In this document: piece by piece, positions 18,209-26,651 of the stretch
Layout of the letters: every line of letters begins with the position of its first letter
How positions within the stretch are numbered: position 1 is the first letter of the stretch
NCBI RefSeq assembly: GCF_000184945.1
Contig: NZ_GL586311.1
Coordinates: 1,457,435-1,521,434, forward strand
DNA from: Segatella buccae ATCC 33574
GTDB lineage: Bacteria; Bacteroidota; Bacteroidia; Bacteroidales; Bacteroidaceae
Direction: 5' to 3'
Length of the DNA: 64,000 nucleotides
Translations under genes and position numbers: made by a program
Notes under the pieces: generated by a model
Seen by the model: only the letters and a program-made list of their open reading frames with translations
What the model was told of the DNA's origin: nothing
The model's database searches: none

Positions 18209-18275
18209 AATCTTTTATTTTTAGTTTGTTTGATATGGATATTCTTTCTCGGGGGGAGTTCCGCTCCCTTTGCAA

Positions 18276-19751
18276 CTATTCGCCGGTGATGCGCAGATAG
18301 TGCTCGTAGGCAGCATCCCACACCTCGCGATCTTCCGGTTCGAAGCGTTTCAGTTCTATGCTGTCGGCAATGAGCTTGCGCATCTGCCACACGTTGTCCA
18401 CCTCTCCACAGGCTTTGGCCTGCAACATGATGTTGCCCAGAGCCGTGCCTTCTTGTGGTCCGGCCAGCACCGTGACCCCGCAGGAGTTGGCCGTAAACCG
18501 GTTGAGGTGGTTGTTGAGCGAGCCGCCGCCGATGATGTGGAGCACCTTGATGTCAAAGTCGGCAAACTCCTTGAGCCAAGTGAACACCTGCCGGTAGCGC
18601 AAAGCCAGCGAGTCGAAGATGCAGCGGCATATCCCGGCATAGTCGTCGGGCACGTGCTGCCCCGTTTTCCGGCAATAGTCGCGGATGGCTTCTATCATTG
18701 ACGATGGATTGGCGAACATCTTGTCGTCGGGATTGATGAGACTCCGGAAAGCCGGTTGCCTCATAGCCTCGGCTTGCAGTTCGGTGTGCGACTGCGGAGC
18801 GTCTGTCCATTCCTTGCGGCAACGTTCGTAGAGCCACATGCCGCAGATGTTTTTCAGAAAGCGTGTGGTGCCTTCGATGCCGCCCTCGTTGGTGAAATTG
18901 AGGGCCTGTGAGCGGTCGTTGATGATAGCTTGGGGCGTTTCGATGCCCATCAGGCTCCATGTGCCGCTGCTCAGATAGGCAAACTCGCGGTCGCTTGCCG
19001 GCACGGCGGCCACGGCACTGGCCGTGTCGTGGCCTGCCACGGCCACCACCGGGACGGCTCCGAGCCCCGTCAGGCGTTGCACCTCCCCGGTGAGTGTGCC
19101 GATGACGGTGCCCGGGTGGAGCATAGTGCCGAATTGGTCGCGGTGCAGTCCTACGCTCTCCACCAGTTCCGTATCGAGTTCCCCCGTCTGCGGGTTCAGC
19201 ATCTGTGAGGTTGAAGCCACGGTATATTCACACACGGTCCGGCCTGTGAGCATATAGCTCAAGGCATCGGGGATGAAGAGTATCTTGTCGGCATGTTCCA
19301 AAGCCGTGTTGCCGGCCCGGCGCATGGCATAGAGTTGGAAAAGCGAGTTGAAGTTCATAAACTGTATGCCGGTCTTGGCGTACACCTTATTCTTATCCAT
19401 CACCTGCTCGAAGTATTCCTCCATTTTGCCGAAAGTGTGTGGATCGCGATAGGCCGTGGGATTGCGGAGGATGGCACCGTCGGTCCCCACGCACACAAAG
19501 TCGCACCCCCAAGTGTCGATGCCTATGCTCCGGATGTTCAATCGGTGCCGGGCGGCGAGCTTCAATCCTTTGACCACCTCATTGTACAGCGCGAAGATGT
19601 CCCAATAGATGTGTCCGCCGGTCTCGATCAAGGCATTGTCGAAACGGGTGAGTTCTTTCAGTTCCACACGGCCGTCGGCCAACGAACCTACCACTGTGCG
19701 GCCACTGGTGGCTCCGAGATCTACGGCAAAAAAGCATTTCTTATTTTCCAT
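18276..19751 (-). CDS. rhaB: Rhamnulokinase
   Basis: A 491-residue FGGY-family kinase that phosphorylates L-rhamnulose to L-rhamnulose 1-phosphate. The N-terminal phosphate loop reads FAVDLGATSGRTVVG; GIDTWGCDFV, VAVAGHDTASA and the C-terminal HIIGGGSLNNHLNR are diagnostic. The start MENKKCFF is used; an upstream in-frame ATG 27 codons earlier would lie beyond the TACTTTTG -7 box at 19777-19784, so the longer frame is unlikely to be translated. It is the first gene of the operon. Confidence 0.95.
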   Translation of the reverse strand: MENKKCFFAVDLGATSGRTVVGSLADGRVELKELTRFDNALIETGGHIYWDIFALYNEVVKGLKLAARHRLNIRSIGIDTWGCDFVCVGTDGAILRNPTAYRDPHTFGKMEEYFEQVMDKNKVYAKTGIQFMNFNSLFQLYAMRRAGNTALEHADKILFIPDALSYMLTGRTVCEYTVASTSQMLNPQTGELDTELVESVGLHRDQFGTMLHPGTVIGTLTGEVQRLTGLGAVPVVAVAGHDTASAVAAVPASDREFAYLSSGTWSLMGIETPQAIINDRSQALNFTNEGGIEGTTRFLKNICGMWLYERCRKEWTDAPQSHTELQAEAMRQPAFRSLINPDDKMFANPSSMIEAIRDYCRKTGQHVPDDYAGICRCIFDSLALRYRQVFTWLKEFADFDIKVLHIIGGGSLNNHLNRFTANSCGVTVLAGPQEGTALGNIMLQAKACGEVDNVWQMRKLIADSIELKRFEPEDREVWDAAYEHYLRITGE

Positions 19752-19834
19752 GATGGGGTTTTTAGTTGTCTGTGTGCAAAAGTAGGATGATTTTTCCTTG
19801 TCTAACAGCATAATTTGATTTTTAATCCTCAACT

Positions 19835-19866
19835 TTTGAGATTACCGTTTTTTTACTTTATCTTTG
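19835..19866 (+). promoter_or_regulatory. nhaD promoter
   Basis: TTTG (19835-19838), a 20-base spacer, TATCTTTG (19859-19866), 32 bases before the nhaD ATG. Confidence 0.7.
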
Positions 19867-19898
19867 CAAACTGAAGAAACCTCAAGTAAATTATAATA

Positions 19899-21263
19899 AT
19901 GTCAACTTTAACTATTGCTATCATCGTCGTATTCGTGGCCGGCTATTTGTGCATCGCCTTGGAGAGTGTGACGAAAGTGAACAAAGCTGCCGTGGCGCTG
20001 CTGATGTTCGTGTTCTGCTGGACCCTCTTCATGGTCGATCCGGGAAGTTATCTTACTGGTTTTACAGGTGAAGCCCTCATCCATCAGGTGAGCACCGTGA
20101 TAGAAGAACATCTGGGCAGTACCTCCACCACACTTTTCTTCCTTATGGGAGCCATGACCATTGTCGAGATTGTCGATCAGAACGGCGGTTTCGACTGGGT
20201 GCGCAAGGTGATGAAGTCTCGTAGCAAGCGTTCGCTGCTCTGGCGCATCGCCTTTATGACCTTCTTCCTGTCAGCCATTCTTGACAATCTCACAACGAGC
20301 ATCGTGATGATCATGATATTGCGTAAACTCGTACACAATCGTCAAGACCGCATCATCTATGCTTCGCTCGTCATCATAGCCGCCAACTCCGGCGGTGCTT
20401 TCTCGCCCATAGGCGATGTGACGACCATTATGCTCTGGAATGCCGGTATGATTACAGCTGCCGGAGTGATAGAGGAAATTTTCATTCCCTCGCTGGTGTC
20501 GATGATTATCCCGGCTTTCATCATGCAGACCCGACTGAAAGGGGAACTCGAAAATGGGAGCGACGGTATGGCTAACGATCCCCGCGACGGAGAGGTGTTG
20601 GAGTTTTCGGGTCGCCAGCGCAAGACTATTTTCTGTGTAGGCGTGGGAGGCTTGATGTTTGTTCCCGTCTTCAAGTCCATCACCCATTTGCCCCCGTTTG
20701 TGGGCATCCTGCTTGTGCTCGGCGTGTTATGGACAGTGACAGAGGTTTTCTACCGCCAGTTGCACCGGCAGACCGGTCGCGAGACCTTCCATAAGCGTGT
20801 CACCTCACTGCTCTCTCACATTGATATGAGCACCATCCTCTTTTTCCTCGGCATCCTTATGGCCGTGGCCTGTCTTGAGGAGGTGGGCGTGCTCACTGCT
20901 TTGGGTGGTTCGCTCAACACGACTTTCAATGGCAATCACTATCTCGTGACGGGCATCATCGGCGTACTTTCAAGCATAGTCGACAATGTGCCCTTGGTGG
21001 CCGGTTGCATGGGCATGTATCCCATTCAGGCCGTGGGCGACATGGCTGTCGACGGCATCTTCTGGCAACTGTTGGCCTATTGTGCCGGTGTGGGTGGTTC
21101 TATCCTCATCATCGGCAGTGCGGCCGGTGTAGTGGTCATGGGCTTGGAGAAGATTACTTTCGGTTGGTATATGAAGAATGTGAGTTGGATAGCTTTGGTG
21201 GGCTATCTGGTGGGCATCTTCTGCTATTGGGTGATTCGTCAATATATCTTGGTCGTGTCATGA
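19899..21263 (+). CDS. nhaD: Na+/H+ antiporter, NhaD family
   Basis: A 454-residue inner-membrane protein with about 12 hydrophobic segments, of the ion-transporter (ArsB/NhaD) superfamily. LDNLTTSIVMIMIL and the later VDNVPLVAGCMGM are the paired DN(L/V) motifs of NhaD, and NSGGAFSPIGDVTTIMLWNAG is typical of the family. It exchanges cytoplasmic sodium for protons. Its stop codon overlaps the rmuC start as ATGA, so the two are translationally coupled, and both are read divergently from the rhamnose operon. Confidence 0.92.
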   Translation: MSTLTIAIIVVFVAGYLCIALESVTKVNKAAVALLMFVFCWTLFMVDPGSYLTGFTGEALIHQVSTVIEEHLGSTSTTLFFLMGAMTIVEIVDQNGGFDWVRKVMKSRSKRSLLWRIAFMTFFLSAILDNLTTSIVMIMILRKLVHNRQDRIIYASLVIIAANSGGAFSPIGDVTTIMLWNAGMITAAGVIEEIFIPSLVSMIIPAFIMQTRLKGELENGSDGMANDPRDGEVLEFSGRQRKTIFCVGVGGLMFVPVFKSITHLPPFVGILLVLGVLWTVTEVFYRQLHRQTGRETFHKRVTSLLSHIDMSTILFFLGILMAVACLEEVGVLTALGGSLNTTFNGNHYLVTGIIGVLSSIVDNVPLVAGCMGMYPIQAVGDMAVDGIFWQLLAYCAGVGGSILIIGSAAGVVVMGLEKITFGWYMKNVSWIALVGYLVGIFCYWVIRQYILVVS

Positions 21264-22585
21264 TGATGGTTGCGGTCAGTTTTTTCCTCGGATTGCTTCT
21301 CGGAGCCATTGCCATCTATCTTTATTTCGGTCGCGAGAATGCCGGCCTCAAGGTGGAGGCCGGTAAACGGCAGGCCGAGATTGATTTGATGCGACAACAG
21401 ATTGAGCGTGAGGCCGAGTCGTTTAACCGCCGGTTGCAGGAACAGCGTGAGCAGTATGAGCGGCAGACGGCCCACCAGCGTACACTGCTCGAAACGCAGA
21501 TGTCGCAACAGCGTGAGCAGTTTGCCGAACAGTTGAAGGCTGCGCAGCAGGGCATGACCTTGGCAGCACAAAAGATATTGGAGCACAGTTCCGAAAAACT
21601 CAAGGAGGCCAATGCTGAGAATGTGGGACACATCACCACTCCGCTCAAAGAGGCTATCAGCGAGATGCGCAAGGCACTCGACACCAATTCGAAGGATGCG
21701 GCGCGGGAGAATGCGTCGTTTCGCGAAGTGATTCGGCAGATGATGGACAGCAGCCGCGAGATTGGCGAGAAGGCGGAGTCGCTCACCAATGTGTTGCGTC
21801 GCGACAACAAGGTGACGGGCAACATGGGTGAGATCATTCTCGGCGACCTGTTGGCCGGACAGGGACTCACCGAGGGCGTACACTACGAAGTGCAGACCCG
21901 CTTGCGCGACGAGAACGGACGACCCATCAAGAACGATGAGACCGGGGCAGAGATGCAGCCCGACGTGATATTGCACTATCCGCAGGGACAGGATGCCATC
22001 ATCGACTCCAAAGTGTCGCTTGTGGCCTACGAACGGTATGTGAATGCCGAGACCGACGAGGAGCGGACCCGATACTTGCAGGAACACATCGCCAGCGTGC
22101 GCCGCCATGTGAACGAACTGGCCCGCAAAGACTACAGCAGGTATGTCAAGGCTCCCCGCGAGGCGGTCGACTTCGTGATTCTGTTCATGCCTTTCGAGTC
22201 GTCGTTGCAGGTGGCCTTAGCCAATGATGCCACGCTCTGGCGTGAGGCTTTCGAGAAGAAGGTGTTTGTCACCAGCGAGCAAAATCTTGTGGCCATTCTC
22301 CATATTATTCATGTGGCATGGGTGCAAAACCGGCAGGCCGAAAATCAGCAGCGGGTGTTCGGACTGGCCGAGCAACTGCTCGACCGCCTGGGCGATTTCA
22401 TCAAGCGTTACAACGAGTTGGGCGAGCGGATACAGCGGGTGAACAAGGCTTTCGATGATGCCGGCAACAAGCTGGTGACGGGTAATCAGAGTGTCGTAAA
22501 GAAAGGCCGCGAACTGGTCAGCCTCGGCGCAAAAGAGAATCCCAACCGCCGGATTCCGGAGCCGCGAGAGGAGTTGAGTCAATAA
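21260..22585 (+). CDS. rmuC: DNA recombination protein RmuC
   Basis: A 441-residue protein. One N-terminal membrane helix (VSFFLGLLLGAIAIYLYF) is followed by a long coiled coil rich in Gln, Glu and Arg (about residues 30-130), then the RmuC nuclease-like domain (GNMGEIILGDLLAGQGL, PDVILHYPQGQDAIIDSKVSL, FVILFMPFESSLQVAL). RmuC limits sequence inversions between short repeats, which is worth noting given the repeats in this genome. Three consecutive ATG codons are possible starts; the first overlaps the nhaD stop as ATGA and is used here. A longer open frame inside nhaD is rejected because it would overlap that gene by 250 bases. Confidence 0.94.
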   Translation: MMMVAVSFFLGLLLGAIAIYLYFGRENAGLKVEAGKRQAEIDLMRQQIEREAESFNRRLQEQREQYERQTAHQRTLLETQMSQQREQFAEQLKAAQQGMTLAAQKILEHSSEKLKEANAENVGHITTPLKEAISEMRKALDTNSKDAARENASFREVIRQMMDSSREIGEKAESLTNVLRRDNKVTGNMGEIILGDLLAGQGLTEGVHYEVQTRLRDENGRPIKNDETGAEMQPDVILHYPQGQDAIIDSKVSLVAYERYVNAETDEERTRYLQEHIASVRRHVNELARKDYSRYVKAPREAVDFVILFMPFESSLQVALANDATLWREAFEKKVFVTSEQNLVAILHIIHVAWVQNRQAENQQRVFGLAEQLLDRLGDFIKRYNELGERIQRVNKAFDDAGNKLVTGNQSVVKKGRELVSLGAKENPNRRIPEPREELSQ

Positions 22586-22618
22586 AATGGAGATTTTATG
22601 CAAAAAAGCATTAAAATA

Positions 22619-22650
22619 TTTGGCTCGCTCAATACTATTTGATAACTTTG
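22619..22650 (+). promoter_or_regulatory. Promoter with no gene downstream
   Basis: TTTG (22619-22622), a 20-base spacer, TAACTTTG (22643-22650), a good Bacteroidota promoter match. What follows is a structured stretch without an open frame, ending in a T run. Confidence 0.6.
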
Positions 22651-22655
22651 TAGAC

Positions 22656-22816
22656 GCAAATTAAGCTCTTAAGAACATTTTATATTTTATATAAACTTTG
22701 AGTTGACCCACCCTTTTGGTGGGTTGTTATTAGTCGTCTTGAAGTTACTCGTGAGAGTAGCAAAAAGAAAATTGGAGCGCCGTGTTCGGGAGAATATGGT
22801 GCTCTTTTTGTTTTTT
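22656..22816 (+). ncRNA. Candidate structured small RNA of about 160 nt
   Basis: Between a promoter and a terminator-like T run lie three hairpins: ACCCACC/GGTGGGT (22706-22712 with 22718-22724), GTTACTC/GAGTAGC around GTGA (about 22743-22760), and GAGCGCC/GGTGCTC (about 22773-22802), directly followed by TTTTTGTTTTTT. I see no match to tmRNA, RNase P, SRP RNA or 6S RNA. Transcription is inferred from the sequence only. It could also be a decayed leader whose gene is lost. Confidence 0.4.
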
Positions 22817-22842
22817 CTCGGGTTCCGAAGAGTTTGAGGGAG

Positions 22843-22954
22843 CCCCCACCCCGACCCTCACCTGTAGGGAGGGTCGGAGAATTTTTTGGGGTAGGTCTTC
22901 CTCAATCAGCCCTTGTCCTTCACTCCCTCCCTACAGGGAGGGCCGGGGTGGGTC
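22843..22954. repeat. Inverted pair of GC-rich palindromes (family R2)
   Basis: The segment 22843-22877 (CCCCACCCCGACCCTC...) and 22923-22954 (CTCCCTCCCTACAGGGAGGG...) are approximate reverse complements, and each is palindromic around CCTGTAGGGAGG or CCCTACAGGGAGG. Confidence 0.65.
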
Positions 22955-22982
22955 TTTTGAGAGAAAGAGACTGCCGGACAGA

Positions 22983-23411
22983 ATCTTGTCAAACTATTTG
23001 TTCATTTTCGGCTTCTCTGCTTGCGATATTTGCAACGCACAATCACTCGGGTGCAAATAAGCGATTTTTGCGATATTTCCAAAGTCCTGATAATCAGTCG
23101 TTTGAATTTTGCTGACACATATTGGGGGGGCGAAAACTGGCCTGAAAGGGCCCAAACGGGCTTGCAAAAGGGCCACGGTTGCGATGCAACTGTGGCCCTT
23201 TCGGCTTTCAAGTGTGGCTCTTTTGCAAGTTTGAAGAGGGCGAATGAGAAATTCGGCGAGCTTTTTCGATGGCTTGAAGCCGGTTTTCCGTTCCGGATGG
23301 AGAGTTTTGTCGGAAGTGTTTTTGTTAATATTATTCGTCTCCATCCGGCATCTTGTAGAGATACCTTTTATCGGTTTTCTGGCGTGTGGCCGGTGGCATA
23401 GATTCATTTCC
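22983..23411 (+). repeat. Dispersed repeat family R1, copy B (full length)
   Basis: About 430 bases similar throughout to 46708-47134 at a constant offset of 23,725 for the first part. Landmarks: AAACTATTTG, TTGCGATATTTGCAACG, CGTTTGAATTTT, GGGCCCAAACGGGCTTGC, the palindrome around GATGCAA, AAGTGTGGCTCTTTTGCAA, GGTTTTCCGTTC, GTTTTTGTTAATATTATTCG. It fills the gap between the converging rmuC and AraC genes. An open frame of 137 codons runs antisense through it, but it is broken in the sister copy. Confidence 0.85.
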
Positions 23412-23445
23412 CATAAGGAGCGACTGTTCCGGGCACCTCTTTTTC

Positions 23446-24321
23446 TTATCTCATCTTGTGGCGGAACTCGCTGGGACGGCTGCCCGTCTTGATTTTAAAT
23501 TTCGAAGAGAAGTAATCGGGCGACTCGAAATTCAACCGGTAGGCTATTTCCTTGATGCTGATGTCGGTGGTGGAAAGCAGTTCCTTGGCCCGTTGCAGGC
23601 GCAAGTCTTGCTGGTAGAGAGCCGGCGAAATGCCCGTAAACTCCTTGAATAGTTTGCGGAAATTGGAATAGCTCACGCCCATCTCCTCGGCTATCTGCTG
23701 TATGGTGAGTTCCTCCTCCAGTCCGTTGCGTATGCGCAGACGGGCGCGGTTCACCATGTCTACATAGTTTTGCTCCCTGTTGAGGATGATGTTCCGCTCC
23801 AGGGAATACATCAGGCCGATGAGGTGGTTCACGATGCCCGCCAGCGTCTGCTGCGAGTAGGCCGCCTCCTCGTAGGCTGTCTTGTAGGCCTCTTCATACA
23901 GGCGTATGATGTCGCTGCTGTAGCCCACGTGGTAGATGGGCTTCTCGGGCGAGAGGAAGCCCGCCCTCACGCGGTCGTCGATGTTCTTGCCCTTGAATCC
24001 TATCCAGTAGCTTTTCCATCCTCGTTCGGGCGACGGGTGATAGGTGTGCCATTCGCCGGGAAACAGCATGAAGATGTCGCCGGCCTTGATGACGGTCTCC
24101 TCCTTGTGGGCCGAGCGGAACACGCCTTCGCCCTCGGGCTGATAGAGCAACTGATACTCATTCAGTTCGCGCCCTTTCCGTGTGTCGAAGTAGTAGCCGT
24201 CGGCATGCCCTTGTGTAGGGTAGGGGTCTCCGGCCTGAATCTCTTCATGCCCCACGGTGCTCACGGTGAGTCCCCACTGTGCATCGCGCATATTGGCAAC
24301 AAGATATTTGCTGGTTTGCAT
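23446..24321 (-). CDS. AraC-family transcriptional regulator, probable rhamnose regulator
   Basis: A 291-residue regulator. The N-terminal cupin-like sensor domain (GDIFMLFPGEWHTYHP near residue 95) is followed by a C-terminal double HTH of the AraC type (LTIQQIAEEMGVSYSNFRKL and ISIKEIAYRLNFESPDYFS, ending KIKTGSRPSEFR). Its position near rhaB-rhaA-rhaT and rhaD suggests it is the RhaR-type activator known in Bacteroides for rhamnose use; this is inference. The start MQTSKYLVAN is used because the -7 box TAATTTTG lies between it and an in-frame start seven codons upstream. Confidence 0.85.
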   Translation of the reverse strand: MQTSKYLVANMRDAQWGLTVSTVGHEEIQAGDPYPTQGHADGYYFDTRKGRELNEYQLLYQPEGEGVFRSAHKEETVIKAGDIFMLFPGEWHTYHPSPERGWKSYWIGFKGKNIDDRVRAGFLSPEKPIYHVGYSSDIIRLYEEAYKTAYEEAAYSQQTLAGIVNHLIGLMYSLERNIILNREQNYVDMVNRARLRIRNGLEEELTIQQIAEEMGVSYSNFRKLFKEFTGISPALYQQDLRLQRAKELLSTTDISIKEIAYRLNFESPDYFSSKFKIKTGSRPSEFRHKMR

Positions 24322-24339
24322 AGGTTTCGAGTTTGGTGA

Positions 24340-24371
24340 CAAAATTATAAAAAAAACAGGAAACCGCCAAA
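24340..24371 (-). promoter_or_regulatory. Promoter of the AraC-family gene
   Basis: Minus strand TTTG (24368-24371), a 20-base spacer, TAATTTTG (24340-24347), giving an 18-base leader. Confidence 0.6.
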
Positions 24372-24402
24372 CTGAGTGGGAGAAAAGAATGGGGATAAAA
24401 GA

Positions 24403-24446
24403 AGCCTCACCCCCGTCCCCTCTCCCCTCGGAGAGGGGACGTGAGC
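24403..24446. repeat. GC-rich palindrome (family R2)
   Basis: CTCAC...GTCCCCTC...GAGGGGAC.GTGAG nested palindrome upstream of the AraC gene; related to the units near rhaA and cysK. Confidence 0.65.
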
Positions 24447-24536
24447 TTCTTTGTTATAGCTTCGAGACATCCCATAGGAGGGAACTTATTTCATATTTTT
24501 ATTCTACAAAAAATCAGTAGAATCGGAAATAAAGTT

Positions 24537-24911
24537 CTAATACTGCACCACTTTAATCTCCGCAGAATAGTCGTCAACCGCACCATGCACATAGAGTGTG
24601 CGTCTTTTTCCGGTATGATTCGGGGCCGCTGTCATTATCAATTGTGTTACATTAGGTCTCTTGCTTTTTATTGTCAACCAATCATAAGTGACTTCTAAAG
24701 AGTCATCCTGAGGACGCGCTTGTGAGGTTTCGCCATCACCATTGTAATTGGTAATTTCTATAACATAACAGTAGTCTGTTCCAGAACAAAGCTTGGTTCC
24801 TCCCTCTCGTCCAAATACGATTTTGGAAGGATAGCCGAAATTGTCATTTGATCCGCAGGAAGCAAATAGGGACAGAATGAACAAAAGTACAATTATATTT
24901 TTTCGTCTCAT
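24537..24911 (-). CDS. Small BACON-like lipoprotein, second of a tandem pair
   Basis: A 124-residue lipoprotein; the signal IIVLLFILSLFASC ends at the lipid-accepting Cys. The mature 105 residues look like one BACON-type beta-sandwich: FGREGG near the start, YDWLTIKSKRP in the middle, then TAAPNHTGKRRTLYV and a final strand AEIKVVQY, which is the usual BACON ending. It is highly similar to the gene just upstream (same order of motifs, about two thirds identical by eye), so it is a tandem duplicate, 25 bases apart. Both follow a C10 protease gene. In Bacteroides fragilis, C10 proteases are encoded next to small lipoprotein inhibitors; that makes an inhibitor role possible but unproven. Low GC. 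Confidence 0.7.
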   Translation of the reverse strand: MRRKNIIVLLFILSLFASCGSNDNFGYPSKIVFGREGGTKLCSGTDYCYVIEITNYNGDGETSQARPQDDSLEVTYDWLTIKSKRPNVTQLIMTAAPNHTGKRRTLYVHGAVDDYSAEIKVVQY

Positions 24912-24936
24912 AGATTTCTTGTTCTTAAATTAAATT

Positions 24937-25326
24937 CTAATACTGTACCACTTTAATCTCCGCAGCATCGTTATTCACCATACCATGTACATAGAGTGTA
25001 CGTCTTTTCCCTGTGTGATTCGGAGCCGCTGTCATTTCCAATTGCATCCTATTGGGTCTTTTGCTTTTTATTGTCAACCAATCATAAGTGACTTCCAAGG
25101 AGTCCAAGGTTAATGCTTGGGAGGTTTTGCCATCACCATTGTAGTTGGTAATTTCTACAACATAACAGCTACTTGTTCCGGAGCAAATTCTGGTTCCTCC
25201 CTCTCTTCCAAACACGATTTTGGAAGGATAGCCGAAATTGTCACTTGGGCCACAGGAAGCAAATAGGGACAGAATAAACAAAAATACAGTCATGTTAAGT
25301 TTATTCTTTTTTATTCTCTTTATCAT
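24937..25326 (-). CDS. Small BACON-like lipoprotein, first of a tandem pair
   Basis: A 129-residue lipoprotein starting MIKRIKKNKLNM with signal VFLFILSLFASC. The mature part repeats the motifs of its neighbour: FGREGGTRICSG, YDWLTIKSKRP, TAAPNHTGKRRTLYV, AEIKVVQY. The ATG overlaps the stop of the C10 protease gene as ATGA, so translation is probably coupled, and stoichiometric production with the protease is likely. A longer in-frame start 22 codons upstream inside the protease gene is rejected because the lipoprotein signal must be N-terminal. A role as protease inhibitor or immunity protein is inference from position and from the C10/inhibitor operons known in B. fragilis. Confidence 0.7.
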   Translation of the reverse strand: MIKRIKKNKLNMTVFLFILSLFASCGPSDNFGYPSKIVFGREGGTRICSGTSSCYVVEITNYNGDGKTSQALTLDSLEVTYDWLTIKSKRPNRMQLEMTAAPNHTGKRRTLYVHGMVNNDAAEIKVVQY

Positions 25327-26651
25327 ATAGGTTTTGTATATGTTATTATTCGTATATGATGGTTGTATTTTGTATTTTTTCCGCCTTTCCAAGGATAGTC
25401 GTAGTCATTGTCGTTGCTATTGAGTTTGAAGACACCATCGACATAGTATCCATTACAATGTCCATTCCACCCAAAATCGCAATGTACCATTCTGCATGTA
25501 TCAGGTTTTGTACTTGTACTCATCAAAACACCATTTCTGTAGTATTTAGTAATTTCCTGTCTTGCTTTTATTTTATAACCATCGATAATCCAAGCATGAC
25601 TATTCCAAACCTTTATACCGGGAATCGCATAAATAATTACGGGGCAGCCATTATCTATCATGGAAGTCACCCTGTTATAATCATAGTTGAATCTCTTTAC
25701 ATTGTTAAACCCCATGTCTTTTAGGAAAGAAGAAGCCTTTGAAGGAAAAGTAAAGGTTCCCTGATAGAAATACATGGATCCACACCATTCAGCAATACCT
25801 TTGAGCAATATTGCAGCTGCAGTCTTACCTTGAGACGAATATATGTTATCAAGGGCATTCCAGTCAACAGTAGTTCCATTATATGAAAATCTTTGAGGCT
25901 CTCTGAAATTAGTCAATATCTTAGCCAAAGCTAACGGGAAACATCCGGCAGGTGCTTTTCTCCTACATCCAAAAAATATGTATCTTCTTTTCTTAGGGTA
26001 TAGATCATTGAATGGCGTGTTCTGATGCCAGTCAGCATACGTACCAAGTAGGTTGTTGGTGCGCAGAATATTTTTCCAGTCTGAATAAGTGGTATTAATC
26101 TTATTGGTACTACATGTGCCACCACCACTACCACCACCGCCTGCACGTCCCATTTGGTCGTCAATATAATTCACACAAAGTGACAAGCACATATTGGTTC
26201 CACATTTTGTTCTTGCCCTTGTATTTAATGCACTATCATTGTCAGAGAAGTTGCCTACCCAATTGTCATTTTGACTTTCATCATAGGTGGAAAATGTATT
26301 TGGATTTAGAAAAACCTCACTAGGATAATCCTTTACTGTAAATAGCCCTTCTCCCGTTGTTGGGTAACTGGGATCTATATAACTTTCTTCGTTTTTAAAG
26401 AAGGAAGCAACAGCGTCTACATCCGCTTTTGTCAGATTTCCTTTGTCTGTTACAGCGATAACTTTTGCTTCGATTCTGTCATCTGCAGACAAAATCGCAA
26501 AGCCTTTTCCATCAGGGAAATTAGCTACATACATCACATTATCAGCATCTTTTATAGTAGTAGCACGTGTAGCAACTTGTTCCAATTTCATCGATATTAC
26601 ATCTGTTACTTTAGGAAGTGAACCATTAGCTCGCGTTGGATTGTCTTTCAA
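25323..26651 (-). CDS. C10 (streptopain-like) cysteine peptidase, body separated from its leader by a frameshift
   Basis: This frame encodes 442 residues: the rest of a Spi-type propeptide (VMYVANFPDGKGFAILSADD near residue 40) and the C10 catalytic domain. The catalytic Cys237 is in APAGCFPLALAKI, the oxyanion Gln region reads WHQNTPF near 208, and the catalytic His352 is in WNSHAWIIDGYK, followed by the DFGWNGHCNGYY region. The frame has no ATG at its start; it opens with TTG and lacks a signal peptide. The missing leader is in the neighbouring frame immediately upstream, four bases overlapping, and one extra T would join them into a normal pre-pro-enzyme. So the gene is either a recent pseudogene, phase-variable, or a sequencing error. 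The stop overlaps the next lipoprotein gene as ATGA. Confidence 0.75.
   Translation of the reverse strand: MKDNPTRANGSLPKVTDVISMKLEQVATRATTIKDADNVMYVANFPDGKGFAILSADDRIEAKVIAVTDKGNLTKADVDAVASFFKNEESYIDPSYPTTGEGLFTVKDYPSEVFLNPNTFSTYDESQNDNWVGNFSDNDSALNTRARTKCGTNMCLSLCVNYIDDQMGRAGGGGSGGGTCSTNKINTTYSDWKNILRTNNLLGTYADWHQNTPFNDLYPKKRRYIFFGCRRKAPAGCFPLALAKILTNFREPQRFSYNGTTVDWNALDNIYSSQGKTAAAILLKGIAEWCGSMYFYQGTFTFPSKASSFLKDMGFNNVKRFNYDYNRVTSMIDNGCPVIIYAIPGIKVWNSHAWIIDGYKIKARQEITKYYRNGVLMSTSTKPDTCRMVHCDFGWNGHCNGYYVDGVFKLNSNDNDYDYPWKGGKNTKYNHHIRIITYTKPI

Noticed and set aside
21005..21259. N-terminal extension of rmuC inside nhaD
   Set aside because: It would overlap nhaD by about 250 bases in another frame; the ATGA junction and the membrane helix give a natural start.
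22994..23407. 137-residue hypothetical protein antisense to the R1 repeat
   Set aside because: The equivalent frame is broken in the other full copy, there is no promoter, and the region is repeated non-coding DNA elsewhere.
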